From NCBI GenBank assembly GCA_965237575.1, contig CBDEGI010000003.1, positions 1,612,001-1,676,000 of the forward strand: a stretch of 64,000 nucleotides of DNA, in the 5' to 3' direction. Shown piece by piece: positions 17,028-26,301 of this stretch. Made by a program: the position numbers and the translations under genes. Source of the stretch: JAKZVK01 sp965237575 (GTDB taxonomy: Bacteria; Acidobacteriota; Terriglobia; Bryobacterales; UBA6623). The notes under the pieces are model-generated. The model ran no database searches. It worked only from the letters and a program-made list of their open reading frames with translations, and was not told the DNA's origin. How positions within the stretch are numbered: the stretch's first letter is position 1; every line of letters begins with the position of its first letter.

Positions 17028-18503
17028 ATGTACGAACGGCTCCCGGAACCAGCCCCGCTGCCGACCTTCTTTTTAGGACCGCCATCCGCCGGAGTACGGT
17101 TGCTGACCTTGACACTCGCCCACGTCGGGTTGTGGGTCTGTGTTGGCATAGCTCAGGAATCTTCTGGCGGCAGCGACAAGAACGCCTCCGCGAGCGCGAT
17201 TGAGAGCAAGTCGTCATCCCACGGAGGGGCCCCTACCACCCGAGCCCTGGCCGACTTCATCGGCCGGCAAACACCCACGCGCCTGACAAGCCTGGAGGCT
17301 TTCGAGTCGAACTGGGACGTCAATCTTGTCCCCTTCATTCTTGACAGTCTTAATTTCATGCCTCCCGAAGATCGGCGGGTCGCGGTTCTGTGGAAACTGC
17401 TCCGGAAAATGACGGGGCAATCTTTCCGGTCGGACACACTGCGATGGGTCCAGTGGCTTTGGAAACAGGAATTCACGATGCACTCGGACTATCCCGAATT
17501 CAAGGCCGCGGTGTATGCCCCGATCGATCCCCGCTTCCACTGGTGGTTCTATCGGGCAATGCCTCACACCATTCGACTCGACGAGATCATGTGGGGCGGC
17601 GTCAAGGTCGATGGCATTCCTCCTCTGGATCACCCTTCGGTGATCCAAGCCGAGGAGGCAAGCTATCTCGGAAAAAAGAACATCGTCTTCGGCATCTACA
17701 TTAACGGAGAGGCGCGTGCTTACCCGAAGCGCGTTTTGGCCTGGCACGAGATGACCAATGACACCGTGGGCGGCATGGATCTCACCCTGGTCTACTGCAC
17801 GCTGTGCGGGGCAGCCGTCCTTTACGACCAGCAAGTCGGGGACCGCCAGTTCGAGTTCGGCACGAGCGGCTTCCTGTACCGTTCGAACAAGCTGATGTAC
17901 GACCATGAAACGCGGTCGTTGTGGTCGGCGTTGGAAGGGGTTCCCGTCACGGGCAGGCTGGTGGGATCCGGACTGCGGTTGAAGCGGTTGCCGATCGTCA
18001 CAACGACCTGGGGGGCCTGGCGTAAGGCGCATCCCGAGACTACCGTGCTCTCCCTCGAGACGGGGCATCGGCGCGACTACGGGGAAGGGGTTGCTTACCG
18101 CGACTACTTCTCGACGGACCGGCTGATGTTTCCGGTGCCGTTCGACGACAAGCGACTCAAGAACAAGCGGGAAGTGCTAGCGGTAATCCTCGGCCGTGAG
18201 CCGGTGGCGTTCAATACATCCTTTCTCAAGAAACAGGCTCTGCACCACGACACGGTTGGGAAGCGGAATATCGTGATCCTGACTGATACTTCCGGCGCCA
18301 ATCGTGTCTACGATGCGGAAGGAGTGACGTTCTCGAAATGGGATCGGAAGGTGACTCTTGTCGATCAGGAAGCACAGAGCTGGACGGTCACCGAGAACGC
18401 ACTACTGGGTCCGGCCGGGCAACAACGTGACCGCCTCGCCGCGCACCGGGCGTTCTGGTTCGGCTGGCACGCCCAGTTTCCCCATTCGCGCCTCGTTCGG
18501 TGA
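17028..18503 (+). CDS. DUF3179 domain protein
   Basis: The 491-residue protein has an N-terminal hydrophobic segment (about 22-42) that may be a signal or anchor, a 100-residue region of unknown type, then a DUF3179 domain. The domain is recognised by YPKRVLAWHEMTNDTVGG, the Cys pair in LVYCTLCGAAVLYD, and SGFLYRSNKLMYDHETRSLWS. The domain has no established biochemical role; the conserved CxxC suggests redox or metal binding. Related proteins are common in marine and acidobacterial genomes. The ATG at 17028 is the first of the open frame. It appears monocistronic. Confidence 0.85.
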   Translation: MYERLPEPAPLPTFFLGPPSAGVRLLTLTLAHVGLWVCVGIAQESSGGSDKNASASAIESKSSSHGGAPTTRALADFIGRQTPTRLTSLEAFESNWDVNLVPFILDSLNFMPPEDRRVAVLWKLLRKMTGQSFRSDTLRWVQWLWKQEFTMHSDYPEFKAAVYAPIDPRFHWWFYRAMPHTIRLDEIMWGGVKVDGIPPLDHPSVIQAEEASYLGKKNIVFGIYINGEARAYPKRVLAWHEMTNDTVGGMDLTLVYCTLCGAAVLYDQQVGDRQFEFGTSGFLYRSNKLMYDHETRSLWSALEGVPVTGRLVGSGLRLKRLPIVTTTWGAWRKAHPETTVLSLETGHRRDYGEGVAYRDYFSTDRLMFPVPFDDKRLKNKREVLAVILGREPVAFNTSFLKKQALHHDTVGKRNIVILTDTSGANRVYDAEGVTFSKWDRKVTLVDQEAQSWTVTENALLGPAGQQRDRLAAHRAFWFGWHAQFPHSRLVR

Positions 18504-18736
18504 TCGCCAGCCCCCTGCAGATTGAATGCTTCCGCATGCCCCATCCCACGATAAGGAACGTGGAATGCCTCCGGGCATACGGTAGGATGCCGCCGATCTA
18601 GCCGGGCACGACCGATCTCGATTTCGGCCGCGGCTCGCCGGTTAACAACGCATCGGAACAGCGAGGGCACTGTCATGCCAGCGGCCTTTGCGCCACACTA
18701 GGGTTGCAGTGGGCAAAGTTTGGAGGATCTGAGTCC

Positions 18737-20080
18737 GTGGCGATGCAAGTCAGCAGTCTGACGCCTGTTTCGACAGCACCGGTCCAAACCCGATACCGCT
18801 CCATTCAGACGCCCATCCCGGTTCCGGAGTCGGTCGAGTTCCTTGAGCGCCTGCGCAAGGTCGAGCCGCACTCGATGCTCGGGATGCCACCCGTCGTGTG
18901 GGAGCAGGCCGCAGGCTTTCTCGTCCAGGACCCCTACGGCAACCAGTGGATCGATTTGACCAGCGGGATCGTCGTGGCGAACGCCGGCCATTCCCACCCC
19001 CGGATACTGAAGGCCATCCGCGACCAGCTTGATTCGCACATGATCTTCAGCTACGCGTTCCCGACGCGGGCCCGCCGGCAGGTGCTAGAGCGGTTGGTGG
19101 AGATTGCGCCCACCGGTTTGGACAAGGCCTTGCTCTTCTCCTCGGGAACTGAGGCGACGGAATGCTGCTTCAGCCTCATGCGCAAGCACGGCTTGACGAA
19201 ATCACCGGCGAAGGTGGGCGTCCTGTCGATGGAAGCGTCCTACAGCGGCCGAACCCTTTCGGCCAAGTTCGCCGGCGGATCCCCCGGTCTCGTGGATGGC
19301 CTCGACCGAACCTCCGTCTTGCACACGCAGTTGCCCTTCCCGGGCGGTCTCGACTCCCAAGGGTTTCGCGCGGACCTTGAGAGCCGCGGCGTCAGCCCCG
19401 AGACCACCGCGGGGGTCTTCTTCGAATCGATCTCGGGCTGGTCGACGACGCCTCATCCGCGGGAGTACATCGATGAGTTGGTCGAGTGGGCGCGGGAGCA
19501 CGACGTCGTCGTGGGCGTGGATGAAGTCCAAGCCGGCATGGGGCGCACCGGCCGCTGGTTTGCCTTCGAGCACTACGGCATCACGCCCGACCTGATTGCC
19601 TGCGGCAAGGGTCTCACGTCGAGTCTCCCGGCGTCGGCGGTGATTGGGCGGGCCGAGATCATGGACCTGGCCGACCTAGGTGAAATGGCGAGCACGTTCG
19701 GAGGCAACCCCGTCTCGGCCGCGGCGGTCCTGGCCAATCTTGATGTGCTCCGGGACGAAAACCTCATCGAGCGGTCGGCTCAACTAGGCGAGGAACTCGG
19801 GGTGGCCCTTCGCGCACGAGCTGCTAAGCACGAACGCCACGCGAAGCGTCCGGAGGGACGGGGCTTATTCCATTCGCTTCACCTGAAGCATCCCGATACA
19901 GGCGACCCCTGGGTGGAACTCTGCGACGAGATCGCCATGGAGGCCGTGCGGCGCGGCGTGATGATGTTCGTTACGGGCAAGGGCTTCCTGAAGCTCGCGC
20001 CCCCCTTGTGCATCGAGAAGGATGCTCTGCTGGAAGCGGTCGCCGTCCTGGGCGATATCCTCGACGAAAAGCTGACGTAG
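18737..20080 (+). CDS. Class III PLP-dependent aminotransferase
   Basis: A fold-type I, class III aminotransferase of about 447 residues (4-aminobutyrate / diaminobutyrate aminotransferase group). DLTSGIVVANAGHSHP is the N-terminal active-site loop, FSSGTEATE the PLP-phosphate loop, GVDEVQAGMGRTG the cofactor Asp region, and ACGKGLTSSLPASAVIGR carries the Schiff-base Lys. I chose the GTG at 18737 because GGAGG (18722-18726) lies 10 bases upstream; an ATG at 18743 and a TTG at 18704 are alternatives. It is followed after 36 bp by a sodium:solute symporter, suggesting uptake and catabolism of an amino acid or amine. Confidence 0.88.
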   Translation: MAMQVSSLTPVSTAPVQTRYRSIQTPIPVPESVEFLERLRKVEPHSMLGMPPVVWEQAAGFLVQDPYGNQWIDLTSGIVVANAGHSHPRILKAIRDQLDSHMIFSYAFPTRARRQVLERLVEIAPTGLDKALLFSSGTEATECCFSLMRKHGLTKSPAKVGVLSMEASYSGRTLSAKFAGGSPGLVDGLDRTSVLHTQLPFPGGLDSQGFRADLESRGVSPETTAGVFFESISGWSTTPHPREYIDELVEWAREHDVVVGVDEVQAGMGRTGRWFAFEHYGITPDLIACGKGLTSSLPASAVIGRAEIMDLADLGEMASTFGGNPVSAAAVLANLDVLRDENLIERSAQLGEELGVALRARAAKHERHAKRPEGRGLFHSLHLKHPDTGDPWVELCDEIAMEAVRRGVMMFVTGKGFLKLAPPLCIEKDALLEAVAVLGDILDEKLT

Positions 20081-20116
20081 CGCTCGGGCCCCTCCCCCCA
20101 CCCAACACATCTCACC

Positions 20117-21613
20117 ATGGACTCCGGCTCGGGTTTCGGCGCTCTCAACTACGCGGTCTTGTTCGTGTATCTCGCCGCGATGGTCGGCATCGGGGCCCTC
20201 TTCGCCGGCAAGCAAAAGACGACGGAAGACTACTTCCTGGCGGGCCGCCGGATGCCGTGGCTGGTCGTCGGCATGAGCATGTTCGCCTCGATCACGAGCG
20301 CGATCTCCTACATGGGCATCCCGGGGACGGCGTATCGCGAAAACATCGCGCTGGTGATGATGGTCGTCATGAGTCCGGTCGTGGCTCCGGTCCTGATCTT
20401 CGTCTTCTATCCGTTCTATCGAGCACTGAACGTGACGACGTCGTACGAGTACGTGTTGCATCGTTACGGGCAGCCGGCGCGGCAGGTGGTCTCGGGACTG
20501 TTCATCTTGGCGCGGCTGGGGTGGCTCGGCACGGTCATCTACGCGCCTGCGTTGGCGCTTTCTCTCGTCACCGGGATTCCACTATGGCTGGCGATTCTGT
20601 TGATGGGAATCCTCGCCACCACCTACACGGCGCTCGGCGGGCTGACCGCCGTGCTATGGACCGACCTCGTGCAGTTCATCGTGCTGGTGGGCGGAGCTTT
20701 GTGGGTCGCGTTCAGCGTGACGGCCTCGATCCCCGGGGGCGTCGAATCGATCTGGCAGATCGCCGAGCAGACGGACCACCTACGAGTGGTCGACTGGCAA
20801 TTCAGCCTCGTCGAAATGAGCGGCCTCGCCGTAGCGATTTCGTACTTCTTCCAGTTCATGCATGACTACGGTTGCGATCAGGTCACGGTGCAGCGGCTGC
20901 TCGCGGTGAAATCGTTCCGCGCGATGGCGAAGGCGACGATTTTCAATGCCATGGCCGACGTGTTCATCGTGAGCCTGCTGCTGTACGTAGGATTGGGGCT
21001 GTTCGCTTACTTCCACACGTTTCCCGCCGAGCTGGCCGCGGGCATCGGTGGCGATCGGGTCTTGCCGTACTACATCATGCACGCGTTGCCGCAAGGCATT
21101 TCCGGCCTGGTGATTACCGCCATCTTCGCAGCCGCGATGTCGAGCATGGATTCGGGAATCAACTCCGTGGCGACGGTTCTGATCAACGACTTTGTTCGGC
21201 CCCTTCGCAAGAAAGCGAGCAGCGAGCGGCACGATGTTAAACTGGCGCGGTTGCTGACCGTGCTGCTGGGCTGCTTCGCCACCGCCGTCGCTTTCTATGT
21301 CTCGGGCGTGGGACAGATCCTCAAAGCGTCGTCTGCCTTCCTGGGGCTGTTCGGCGGGCCCATCCTGGCGCTGTTCCTGCTGGGGATGCTGACGCGGAGT
21401 GCTAGCTTCCGCGGATGGCTCGTCGGTCTGGCGGTTGCGGTACCGGCGACGCTTTGGGTGCAACAAGGCACCAACGTTCACTTCATCTATTATTTCCCGT
21501 TCTGCTTTGGGATTTGCGCCGCCGTTGGGTACGTCGCCAGTGTGCTTGTGGGTGGGCCCAAGCCACGGGCCGAGCTGACGGTCTGGGGCCGGCCGCCGAT
21601 CGTCGGGCCATAG
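20117..21613 (+). CDS. Sodium:solute symporter (SSS family)
   Basis: A 498-residue inner-membrane protein with about 13 hydrophobic segments. The family features are TEDYFLAGRRMPWLVVGMSMFASITSAISYMG near the N-terminus, YTALGGLTAVLWTDLVQF in the middle and AAAMSSMDSGINSVATV at the Na2 site. Substrate is unknown; nearest subgroups carry monocarboxylates, sialic acid or proline. It is probably co-transcribed with the aminotransferase upstream (36 bp). Confidence 0.92.
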   Translation: MDSGSGFGALNYAVLFVYLAAMVGIGALFAGKQKTTEDYFLAGRRMPWLVVGMSMFASITSAISYMGIPGTAYRENIALVMMVVMSPVVAPVLIFVFYPFYRALNVTTSYEYVLHRYGQPARQVVSGLFILARLGWLGTVIYAPALALSLVTGIPLWLAILLMGILATTYTALGGLTAVLWTDLVQFIVLVGGALWVAFSVTASIPGGVESIWQIAEQTDHLRVVDWQFSLVEMSGLAVAISYFFQFMHDYGCDQVTVQRLLAVKSFRAMAKATIFNAMADVFIVSLLLYVGLGLFAYFHTFPAELAAGIGGDRVLPYYIMHALPQGISGLVITAIFAAAMSSMDSGINSVATVLINDFVRPLRKKASSERHDVKLARLLTVLLGCFATAVAFYVSGVGQILKASSAFLGLFGGPILALFLLGMLTRSASFRGWLVGLAVAVPATLWVQQGTNVHFIYYFPFCFGICAAVGYVASVLVGGPKPRAELTVWGRPPIVGP

Positions 21614-21649
21614 CAGCCCGTGGCGATATCGAGAACGGTGCTGGTCAAA

Positions 21650-21672
21650 TGTAGGGGCAGCATGCCGGGCCC
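21650..21672 (+). repeat. Decayed copy of the TGTAGGGGC palindromic repeat
   Basis: TGTAGGGGCAGCATGCCGGG lies between the symporter and dehydrogenase genes. Compared with 14697-14721 it has lost three bases of the palindrome and carries substitutions. The family otherwise appears here only as the intact copy and a partial start at 24853. Confidence 0.5.
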
Positions 21673-21725
21673 AGGGTCTGGCCCCTCCGGGGCCTGCAAG
21701 CCAGCCAAGCAGCCGCAGACAACCG

Positions 21726-22799
21726 ATGAAGACCTTCCGCATCGCAGTCCTGCCGGGCGACGGCATCGGCCCCGAGGTGATCGCCGAAGGGGTCGCCGTG
21801 CTCCGCGCTCTCGAACCGGGGCTGGATGGCGTGCAGTTCGAAATGAACGAGTTCGCCGCCGGGGCAGGCGAGTACCTACACAGCGGCGATCCGTTCCCCG
21901 AGCAGACGTTCGAGCAGTGTAAGCAGCACGACGCCATTCTGCTGGGCGCAATGGGGCTGCCCGACGTGCGGCTGCCCTCCGGCGTCGAGGTGGCGCCGCA
22001 GCTCGACCTGCGCGAGCGACTCGACCTCTACTGCGGCCTCCGCCCCATCCGGCTCTATCACGCCGACCACTCGCCGCTCAAAGGTTACGAGGCGGGCGAG
22101 ATCGATTTCGCAATTGTCCGCGAGAACACCGAGGGCCTTTTCTCGTCACGCGGCGGTTCGTTCGATCCCGGGGCCGAGGTGGTGGAGGACACACTGCACA
22201 TTTCGCGTCAAGGCGCCGAGCGCGTGCTGCGGGCGGCGTTTGAGGAAGCCTCGCGCCGGGGCGGCCCGCAGCGGGGCAGCAAGGTGACGCTGGTTGACAA
22301 GTCGAACGTCCTGCCCTCGATGGCGTTCTTCCGTGGGATCTTCGAGCAGATCCGCACGGAATTCCCCGCGATCGAGGCCGAGGCCATCTACGTCGATGCG
22401 GCGGCGCTCTACCTGGTGCAGCGTCCGCGAGACTTCGACGTGATCGTCACCGAGAACCTTTTCGGCGACATCTTGTCCGACTTGGCGGCGGGGCTGGTAG
22501 GCGGTATGGGCATGGCGCCCTCTGGCGACATCGGTGACCGCCACGCGGTCTTTCAGCCCTCGCACGGCTCGGCGCCCGACATCGCCGGGAAAGGTCTCGC
22601 CAATCCCGTGGCGACGATCCTCTCGGTGGCGATGATGCTCGAGTGGCTGGACCATCCCCAAACCCAACGTGCTGCTACTGTCGTTCGGCGCGCGGTTTCG
22701 GCGACGCTGAGCGACGCCAAGAACCAAACTGCCGATCTAGGCGGCAACCTGACCACCGCCGAAATGGGGACGACAATCCGTGAGGCGGCTCGGCTGTGA
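21726..22799 (+). CDS. Isocitrate/isopropylmalate/tartrate dehydrogenase family protein
   Basis: A 357-residue beta-decarboxylating dehydrogenase. It opens with RIAVLPGDGIGPEV and contains the ligands R-(10)-R in LRERLDLYCGLRPIRL, the active-site block IVRENTEGLFSSRGG, the Lys in LVDKSNVLP, the metal Asp region ENLFGDILSDLAAGLVGGMG and the cofactor loop HGSAPDIAGKGLANP. The ENTEG loop and the absence of leu genes nearby leave open 3-isopropylmalate dehydrogenase (leuB), tartrate/D-malate dehydrogenase or homoisocitrate dehydrogenase. It stands alone, 113 bp after the symporter gene. Confidence 0.85.
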   Translation: MKTFRIAVLPGDGIGPEVIAEGVAVLRALEPGLDGVQFEMNEFAAGAGEYLHSGDPFPEQTFEQCKQHDAILLGAMGLPDVRLPSGVEVAPQLDLRERLDLYCGLRPIRLYHADHSPLKGYEAGEIDFAIVRENTEGLFSSRGGSFDPGAEVVEDTLHISRQGAERVLRAAFEEASRRGGPQRGSKVTLVDKSNVLPSMAFFRGIFEQIRTEFPAIEAEAIYVDAAALYLVQRPRDFDVIVTENLFGDILSDLAAGLVGGMGMAPSGDIGDRHAVFQPSHGSAPDIAGKGLANPVATILSVAMMLEWLDHPQTQRAATVVRRAVSATLSDAKNQTADLGGNLTTAEMGTTIREAARL

Positions 22800-22823
22800 C
22801 GCGGCCGTCGGGGCTACGGAAGC

Positions 22824-23663
22824 TCAGGGGCCTTCTTCGTCGAACCTCAGATCAAGAACTGAGCCCAAGCCTACACCGGCCTGCTCGGCCGCCGACCCCT
22901 GGTTGATCGAGACCTCCAGGTAACCCGAGCTGCCCGCGATGATGAACGGAGTACCCTCGGGCGCGGCGGCATAGCTTTCGGCAACCGTCGCCACCTCGAT
23001 TTCGCCGAGCTCAATTCGGAAGCCCACAGGCGACCTCTCCGGCAGCTCGGCCGGAAAGCTTGTAACGATGTTCCCGAAGCGGTCGATGTTCAACACCCGC
23101 CCTCTCCAGTGTCCCGGCTCGATGAGCTTCGGGGTGGTGGGTTCGAGACGGACGTAATCGCCGGTAACCTCGCCGAAATCCTCGAAAGGCGTCCTGATCG
23201 ACAACCGGCCGGCCACGGGCGCGAAGACGTCCCGGCCGTGAAACGTTCGGCTCGTGGGCTTGAGCGAGAAACGATCGACATCGATCACGCGGACGGTGTG
23301 CTCTTCGCGCTCGAAGACCTGCGACAGCACGCCGTTATCGGGAGCTACGAAAAACTGGCCCGCCGCCGCGGCCACGATCGCGCGGCGCTCGCTGCCCACA
23401 CCGGGGTCAACGACAACAAGGTGCACCGTCCCCGCGGGGAAGTAGCGATAGGCCTGCGCGATGACAAACGCCCCGTGCGCCACCTCGTAGGAACGCACGT
23501 CGTGGCTGATGTCGATCAGCCGGACATCGGGGTTGATGCCGGCGATCACCCCCTTCATGACGCCGACGTAGTGGTCTTGGAGACCGAAGTCGGTCGTCAC
23601 AGTAATGATTCCGGGGATGATTCCAGGGCCCACGATATAATCAATCTTGGCATCGTTTCCCAT
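22824..23663 (-). CDS. SAM hydrolase / SAM-dependent halogenase family protein (DUF62)
   Basis: A 279-residue member of the S-adenosyl-L-methionine hydroxide adenosyltransferase (DUF62, fluorinase/chlorinase) family. The signature is ITVTTDFGLQDHYVGVMKG with the catalytic Asp, followed by DISHDV, VVVDPGVGSERR and the C-terminal domain with VLNIDRFGNIVTS. Most family members hydrolyse SAM to adenosine and methionine; true halogenases are rare, so hydrolase is the better guess. The start is uncertain: the ATG at 23663 shares its CATG with the divergent nifS start, and a GTG at 23633 gives a more typical length. Confidence 0.85.
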   Translation of the reverse strand: MGNDAKIDYIVGPGIIPGIITVTTDFGLQDHYVGVMKGVIAGINPDVRLIDISHDVRSYEVAHGAFVIAQAYRYFPAGTVHLVVVDPGVGSERRAIVAAAAGQFFVAPDNGVLSQVFEREEHTVRVIDVDRFSLKPTSRTFHGRDVFAPVAGRLSIRTPFEDFGEVTGDYVRLEPTTPKLIEPGHWRGRVLNIDRFGNIVTSFPAELPERSPVGFRIELGEIEVATVAESYAAAPEGTPFIIAGSSGYLEVSINQGSAAEQAGVGLGSVLDLRFDEEGP

Positions 23664-24822
23664 GCGCCGCTACTACTTTGATCACAATGCAACGACGCCC
23701 GTCGCGCCGGAGGTGCTAGCGGCGATGTTGCCTTATCTCGAAGGGGCATACGGCAACGCGTCGAGCATCCACACGTTCGGCCAGGACGCGCGCAAAGGAG
23801 TCGAGCAGGCGCGGCGCCAGGTCGCCGGCCTACTAAACGCCCAGCCTAAGGAGATCGTCTTCACCGGCAGCGGGACCGAAGGCGACAACCTCGGCATCCT
23901 CGGCGTGGTACGGGCCGCCAAGGGCGAGCGCAAGCATGTCATCACCAGCACGATCGAGCACCCGGCCGTCCTGAACACGTGTGAACACCTACAGCAGGAG
24001 GGCGTGGACGTAACCTTCGTGCGGGTCGGCTCCGCTGGCGTCGTTTCGCCCGACGATGTGCGGGCGGCGCTACGTCCCGAGACCGTGCTGATCACCATCA
24101 TGCACGCCAACAACGAGTTGGGCACTGTGCAGCCGATTGCTGAGATCTCTCGCATCGCCCGCGAAGCCGGCGTGCTTCTCCACAGTGATGGCGTGCAGAG
24201 TGTCGGCAAGATCCCGACCGACGTCAAGGCGCTGGGCGTCGACCTGTTCGCGCTGAGCGGTCACAAGATCTATGCGCCAAAGGGTGTCGGAGCTCTCTAC
24301 GTTCGCAAGGGGACCCCGCTCGAGCGCATTCAGTTCGGCGGACATCACGAGCGTGACCGGCGTCCGGGAACGGAGAATGTCGCCGGGATCGTCGGGCTGG
24401 GCCGCGCCGCGGAGCTGGTGAACGAAAAGCGTGAGGCGGAAGCCGCGCGTTTGGCGCTACTGCGTGACCGCCTCGAGACGGGTGTACTCGAAAAGCTAGA
24501 AGCTTGCACGGTCAACTCAGGTCTGGCGGAGCGGACACCGAACACGACCAACATCCGCTTCGACTACCTGGAAGGCGAGGCCATGCTAATCGCGCTCGAT
24601 CTCAAGGGCATGGCGGTCTCGAGCGGCGCGGCGTGTTCGAGCGGAGCCGTGCAGCCCTCCCATGTGCTGACGGCGATCGGGCTCACGTCGGAGCAAGCGC
24701 GCTCGAGTCTGCGGTTTTCACTCGGTGCGCAGAGCACCGAGGAGCAGGTCGATGCGTTACTCGGCGTGATCCCGGGCGTGGTCGAGCGGCTGCGCAAACT
24801 GTCCCCGGCATACGCCGGCTGA
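23662..24822 (+). CDS. Cysteine desulfurase (NifS/IscS family)
   Basis: A 386-residue class V PLP enzyme that removes sulfur from cysteine as a persulfide. YYFDHNATTP opens the domain; FTGSGTEGDN binds PLP phosphate, STIEHPAV holds the stacking His, SGHKIYAPKG carries the PLP Lys (about 202), and SSGAACSSG carries the catalytic Cys on the mobile loop. I chose the ATG at 23662 because it places the conserved YYFDHNATT at residue 4. It is followed 93 bp later by mnmA, so it likely feeds sulfur to tRNA thiolation and possibly to Fe-S assembly. No iscU is seen. Confidence 0.93.
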   Translation: MRRYYFDHNATTPVAPEVLAAMLPYLEGAYGNASSIHTFGQDARKGVEQARRQVAGLLNAQPKEIVFTGSGTEGDNLGILGVVRAAKGERKHVITSTIEHPAVLNTCEHLQQEGVDVTFVRVGSAGVVSPDDVRAALRPETVLITIMHANNELGTVQPIAEISRIAREAGVLLHSDGVQSVGKIPTDVKALGVDLFALSGHKIYAPKGVGALYVRKGTPLERIQFGGHHERDRRPGTENVAGIVGLGRAAELVNEKREAEAARLALLRDRLETGVLEKLEACTVNSGLAERTPNTTNIRFDYLEGEAMLIALDLKGMAVSSGAACSSGAVQPSHVLTAIGLTSEQARSSLRFSLGAQSTEEQVDALLGVIPGVVERLRKLSPAYAG

Positions 24823-24915
24823 TTCACCGCTGGGACGGACGGCCGTGTCCACTTGTAGGGGCGACCGCTACGTCCACCTACCAACCACCGAGAACCCAAC
24901 GATCCCCAACACCCC

Positions 24916-26025
24916 ATGAGCGAAAACCTCATCGCGGTTGCCATGTCCGGCGGCGTCGACAGCTCGACTGTCGCCGGCCTGCTCAAGCGGCAGGGCCAGC
25001 CGATCGTCGGCATGACCATGCAGCTTTGGAACCAGCGGCGCGTACCGGAACTGGTGCCCGAGGGCGCGGTGTCGGGCCGCTGCTGTTCGCTCGACGACGT
25101 CTACGACGCGCGCCAAGTGGCCGGCCAGCTCGACATTCCGTTCTACGTTGTCAACTTCGAGGAGCGCTTTGAGAAGGAAGTCGTCGAGCCGTTTGTCAAC
25201 GACTACCTTTCCGGACGCACGCCGATCCCCTGCACGCTCTGCAATAACTTCGTGAAGTTCGACCAGTTCCTCCAGATGGCGCGACAAGTGGGCGCCCAGC
25301 GCGTCGCCACGGGCCATTACGCCCGCATCGAGTTCGACGAAGGGAGTGCCCGCTATCTACTCCGCCGGGGCGTGGACGAGACGCGCGACCAGTCGTACTT
25401 CCTCTTCGGCTTGACGCAGCAGCAGCTTGCCGGCTCATCGTTCCCGCTAGGCGGCCTTGAAAAGTCGGAGGTCCGGCGCATCGCCAACGATCTGGGTCTT
25501 TGCGTGGCCGGCAAGGGCGAAAGCCACGAGATCTGCTTCGTGCCGAACGGCGACTACGCACGTTTCGTCGAGATCTATCTTGAGCGCAAGGGCCTCAACG
25601 GGACGGAGCATGAGGGAGAGATCGTCTCCTCGTCCGGCGAAGTGCTCGGCGAGCATCGCGGCATCCATCACTTCACCATCGGACAGCGCCGGGGGCTCGG
25701 CGTCGCGACCGGTACGCCGCAATACGTCACCAAGATCGAGCCGGCATCCCAGCGAGTGGTCGTGGGCCCCAAGGCCGATCTGCTCCGCAAGACGTTCCGC
25801 GCCGGCGGCCTGAACTGGATCTCGATTCCTTCCCTCATGGGGCCTTTGCGTGTCGACATCAAGATCCGGCATCAGTTCCGGCCCGCGCCCGGGGAGGTGC
25901 GTCCGGGGAGCGATCCGACCCGTGTCGCAATCGAGTTCGATACGCCCCAGCCTGCTGTCACGCCCGGCCAGGCAGTGGTCTTCTATCAGGGCGACCGAGT
26001 TGTCGGCGGCGGCTGGATCGAGTAA
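24916..26025 (+). CDS. mnmA: tRNA-specific 2-thiouridylase
   Basis: A 369-residue enzyme that makes 2-thiouridine at U34 of tRNA-Lys, -Glu and -Gln, using ATP and sulfur from cysteine desulfurase. The PP-loop is AMSGGVDSS (9-17). The first catalytic Cys lies in PCTLCNNFVKFDQF and the second in GKGESHEICFVPNGDY; HFTIGQRRGLGV is the tRNA-binding region. All key residues are present. It sits downstream of a cysteine desulfurase, and a substrate, tRNA-Lys(UUU), is encoded at 16.7 kb. Confidence 0.95.
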   Translation: MSENLIAVAMSGGVDSSTVAGLLKRQGQPIVGMTMQLWNQRRVPELVPEGAVSGRCCSLDDVYDARQVAGQLDIPFYVVNFEERFEKEVVEPFVNDYLSGRTPIPCTLCNNFVKFDQFLQMARQVGAQRVATGHYARIEFDEGSARYLLRRGVDETRDQSYFLFGLTQQQLAGSSFPLGGLEKSEVRRIANDLGLCVAGKGESHEICFVPNGDYARFVEIYLERKGLNGTEHEGEIVSSSGEVLGEHRGIHHFTIGQRRGLGVATGTPQYVTKIEPASQRVVVGPKADLLRKTFRAGGLNWISIPSLMGPLRVDIKIRHQFRPAPGEVRPGSDPTRVAIEFDTPQPAVTPGQAVVFYQGDRVVGGGWIE

Positions 26026-26301
26026 CGGCTCAACACATTCATTCCGCGACACTTTCCCGCTTTCAGGAGCCAATCGAAGCGACGGCGGCAACGGGATCAT
26101 CCACTTTGTCCGTTCGAGCAGCCGTTGCGTCAGAATAGGTGGCACGGGCCACGGGCCTGGGACTCCGGGCACACAGCGACGCGCCCTCGGGACCGGTCCG
26201 GGACTAGAATAAGCTCCTTGCGCGGCCGATAGAACTCTGTTGTGCCTGCCCGAAGCTGACGTTTGGGAGGCTCAGATGCAAGGAAATCAGAGGATTAGCG
26301 A

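Noticed and set aside
22824..23663. Fluorinase or chlorinase activity for the DUF62 protein
   Set aside because: Nothing in the sequence or neighbours indicates halogenation; hydrolase is the common family activity.
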